The notes under the pieces were generated by a model. It was not told where the DNA came from, made no database searches, and worked only from the letters and a program-made list of their open reading frames with translations. A program made the translations under genes and the position numbers. Positions 6,980-8,068 of a stretch of DNA of 8,068 nt are shown here, piece by piece (within the stretch, counting starts at the first letter, position 1; the number at the start of each line of letters is the position of its first letter). Source of the stretch: Acidimicrobiales bacterium (GTDB lineage Bacteria; Actinomycetota; Acidimicrobiia; Acidimicrobiales; SZUA-35). The stretch covers positions 1 through 8,068 of the forward strand of contig JABDJU010000331.1 in the NCBI GenBank assembly GCA_013003325.1. The letters are read 5' to 3'.

Positions 6980-8037
6980 TGGACTCTTTCGACGATCGGC
7001 CGAATCCGTTCCGTCGGCTGCGAGTACCCGCTCTCGGCACCACCGCCCTCGCCGTGGCCATTGGCTGGCTGGTGTTCAACCCGCCATCGCTGCTGGAGCC
7101 ACCGCCGGCCGAGCTACCCGAACCGCGAGCCGTCGGGGAAATCAGAGTTGCGGACATCGCGGAGGAATTTGATGTGGATGGCATGGTTGAGTACGACCAA
7201 TCGCTGTCCATCGATCACCCAGGATCGGGCACGATTACGGCGATAACCGAGACCATGGGACCGTTGCCGTCGGGTGAGGTTCTGTTCCGGGTCGACAATG
7301 CGCCGACGGTGGCGCTTCAGGGAGAAACCCCGGCGTATCGGACGATGACGATCGACTCCGTCGGCGACGATGTGCTTCAGCTCGAGCAGGCGCTGGTGGA
7401 GCTGGGCTACGACACCGCCGGCGTGCTCAACGTCGACGGCGTGTACACCAGCTACACCGCCGACCTCGTGGAGCTGTGGCAGACCGATTTGGGACTGGAC
7501 GGGAACGGCCGGGTGACCTACGGCGACGTCGTTTTCGTTCCCGCCGGTTTCGAGATCGGCTCGGCCCTCGCATCGGTAGGCGACCGCGTCGGTGACGACC
7601 CGATTCTCGAGCTTCGAACCGCCGATCGGGTTGTTCGATTCAACGTCGGTTTGGGCGATCTCGGGTCGCTGCCGGTCGGAACGGTCGTTCAGGTTCGACT
7701 TCCCAGCCGCGAGTCGTTCGACGCTGAAGTCCTTTTGCTCGCCCAGGCAGGTGGAGGCCAGTGGGCGGCGACCGCACGACCCGTGGATCCGCTCGCTCTC
7801 GACGATGCCGATGCGATCCCGGTCGATGTGAGTTGGAACGAGATCATTGCCGAGCAGGCGACGGTTGTATCGGCCGGTGCGGTGCGACGGCTCGACAGCG
7901 GCCGCTACGCCATCGAAGTTGTCGGAACGTCGGATCTCGACACCGAGTTCATGTTCGTCGACGTGGGCGCGATGTCGGGTCGAGATGTTCAGCTTCTCTC
8001 CGGACCACCGGCTGGAACCACCGTGATCGTCCCCTAG
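6976..8037 (+). CDS. Membrane-fusion (adaptor) protein with peptidoglycan-binding insert, copy 2
   Basis: 353 residues starting MMDSF. The ATG at 6976 overlaps the permease stop by 4 nt; the adjacent ATG at 6979 is an equally possible start. An earlier in-frame ATG at 6820 would place 52 extra codons inside the permease gene, with Arg/Gly-rich content, and is rejected. RRLR precedes a membrane anchor at about 18-35, then a Pro-rich linker (PPSLLEPPPAELPEP). The body parallels copy 1: first barrel half about 55-118, PG_binding_1-like module 119-180 (DVLQLEQALVELGYD, LVELWQTDLGL), beta-barrel about 196-290, C-terminal domain about 296-353. In an ungapped hand alignment, about 35 of 62 residues in the PG module are identical to copy 1, while the rest is much more divergent. 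It ends with TAG. It may form mixed rings with copy 1 or serve as an alternative adaptor. Confidence 0.87.
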   Translation: MMDSFDDRPNPFRRLRVPALGTTALAVAIGWLVFNPPSLLEPPPAELPEPRAVGEIRVADIAEEFDVDGMVEYDQSLSIDHPGSGTITAITETMGPLPSGEVLFRVDNAPTVALQGETPAYRTMTIDSVGDDVLQLEQALVELGYDTAGVLNVDGVYTSYTADLVELWQTDLGLDGNGRVTYGDVVFVPAGFEIGSALASVGDRVGDDPILELRTADRVVRFNVGLGDLGSLPVGTVVQVRLPSRESFDAEVLLLAQAGGGQWAATARPVDPLALDDADAIPVDVSWNEIIAEQATVVSAGAVRRLDSGRYAIEVVGTSDLDTEFMFVDVGAMSGRDVQLLSGPPAGTTVIVP

Positions 8038-8068
8038 CTGCGGGCCGAGCGGGCCGGCGGTCGGTTGC
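8038..8068. other. 31-bp tail after the operon
   Basis: No gene or clear terminator is visible. GCGGGCCG occurs twice (8040-8047 and 8049-8056) as a direct repeat. No T-run follows, so operon termination, if it happens here, lies outside the window. Confidence 0.4.

Overview
The window is high-GC DNA with strong G/C preference at third codon positions, GTG use as a start, Sec and lipoprotein signals, and an ABC efflux cassette whose adaptors carry peptidoglycan-binding modules instead of TolC-docking hairpins. This points to a Gram-positive-type actinobacterium; the codon style suggests Acidimicrobiia (Ilumatobacter/Microthrix-like), but that placement is inference. No RNA genes, CRISPR arrays, insertion sequences or integrase genes were seen.

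Left part (1-3007, minus strand): one very long gene, cut by the window edge after 1002 codons. It encodes a secreted multidomain protein: signal peptide, Spondin_N-type domain, Asp/Gly/Pro repeat linker, about twelve NHL/SMP-30-like propeller blades, a fasciclin (FAS1) domain and the beginning of a CHRD-like domain. All of these are extracellular or adhesion-type modules. The opposite strand is also open over much of this region, but only because it mirrors the codon bias of the real gene.

Middle (3008-3266): a 259-bp divergent intergenic region holding the promoters of both transcription units. It contains a perfect 10-bp palindrome and a near-perfect 16-bp palindrome.

Right part (3267-8037, plus strand): a tightly packed five-gene operon. 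The order is a lipoprotein with two Cys-pair modules, a membrane-fusion adaptor with a peptidoglycan-binding insert, a MacB/LolD-type ABC ATPase, a MacB-type FtsX permease, and a second, paralogous adaptor. Junctions are a 1-nt gap followed by three 4-nt ATGA overlaps, so the five products are probably made together. The likely machine is a tripartite MacAB-like exporter or mechanotransducer adapted to a thick wall. The ATPase and permease drive it from the membrane, the two adaptors bridge to peptidoglycan, and the lipoprotein acts on the outer face of the membrane. The substrate cannot be read from the sequence. The last 31 bases hold no recognisable gene.
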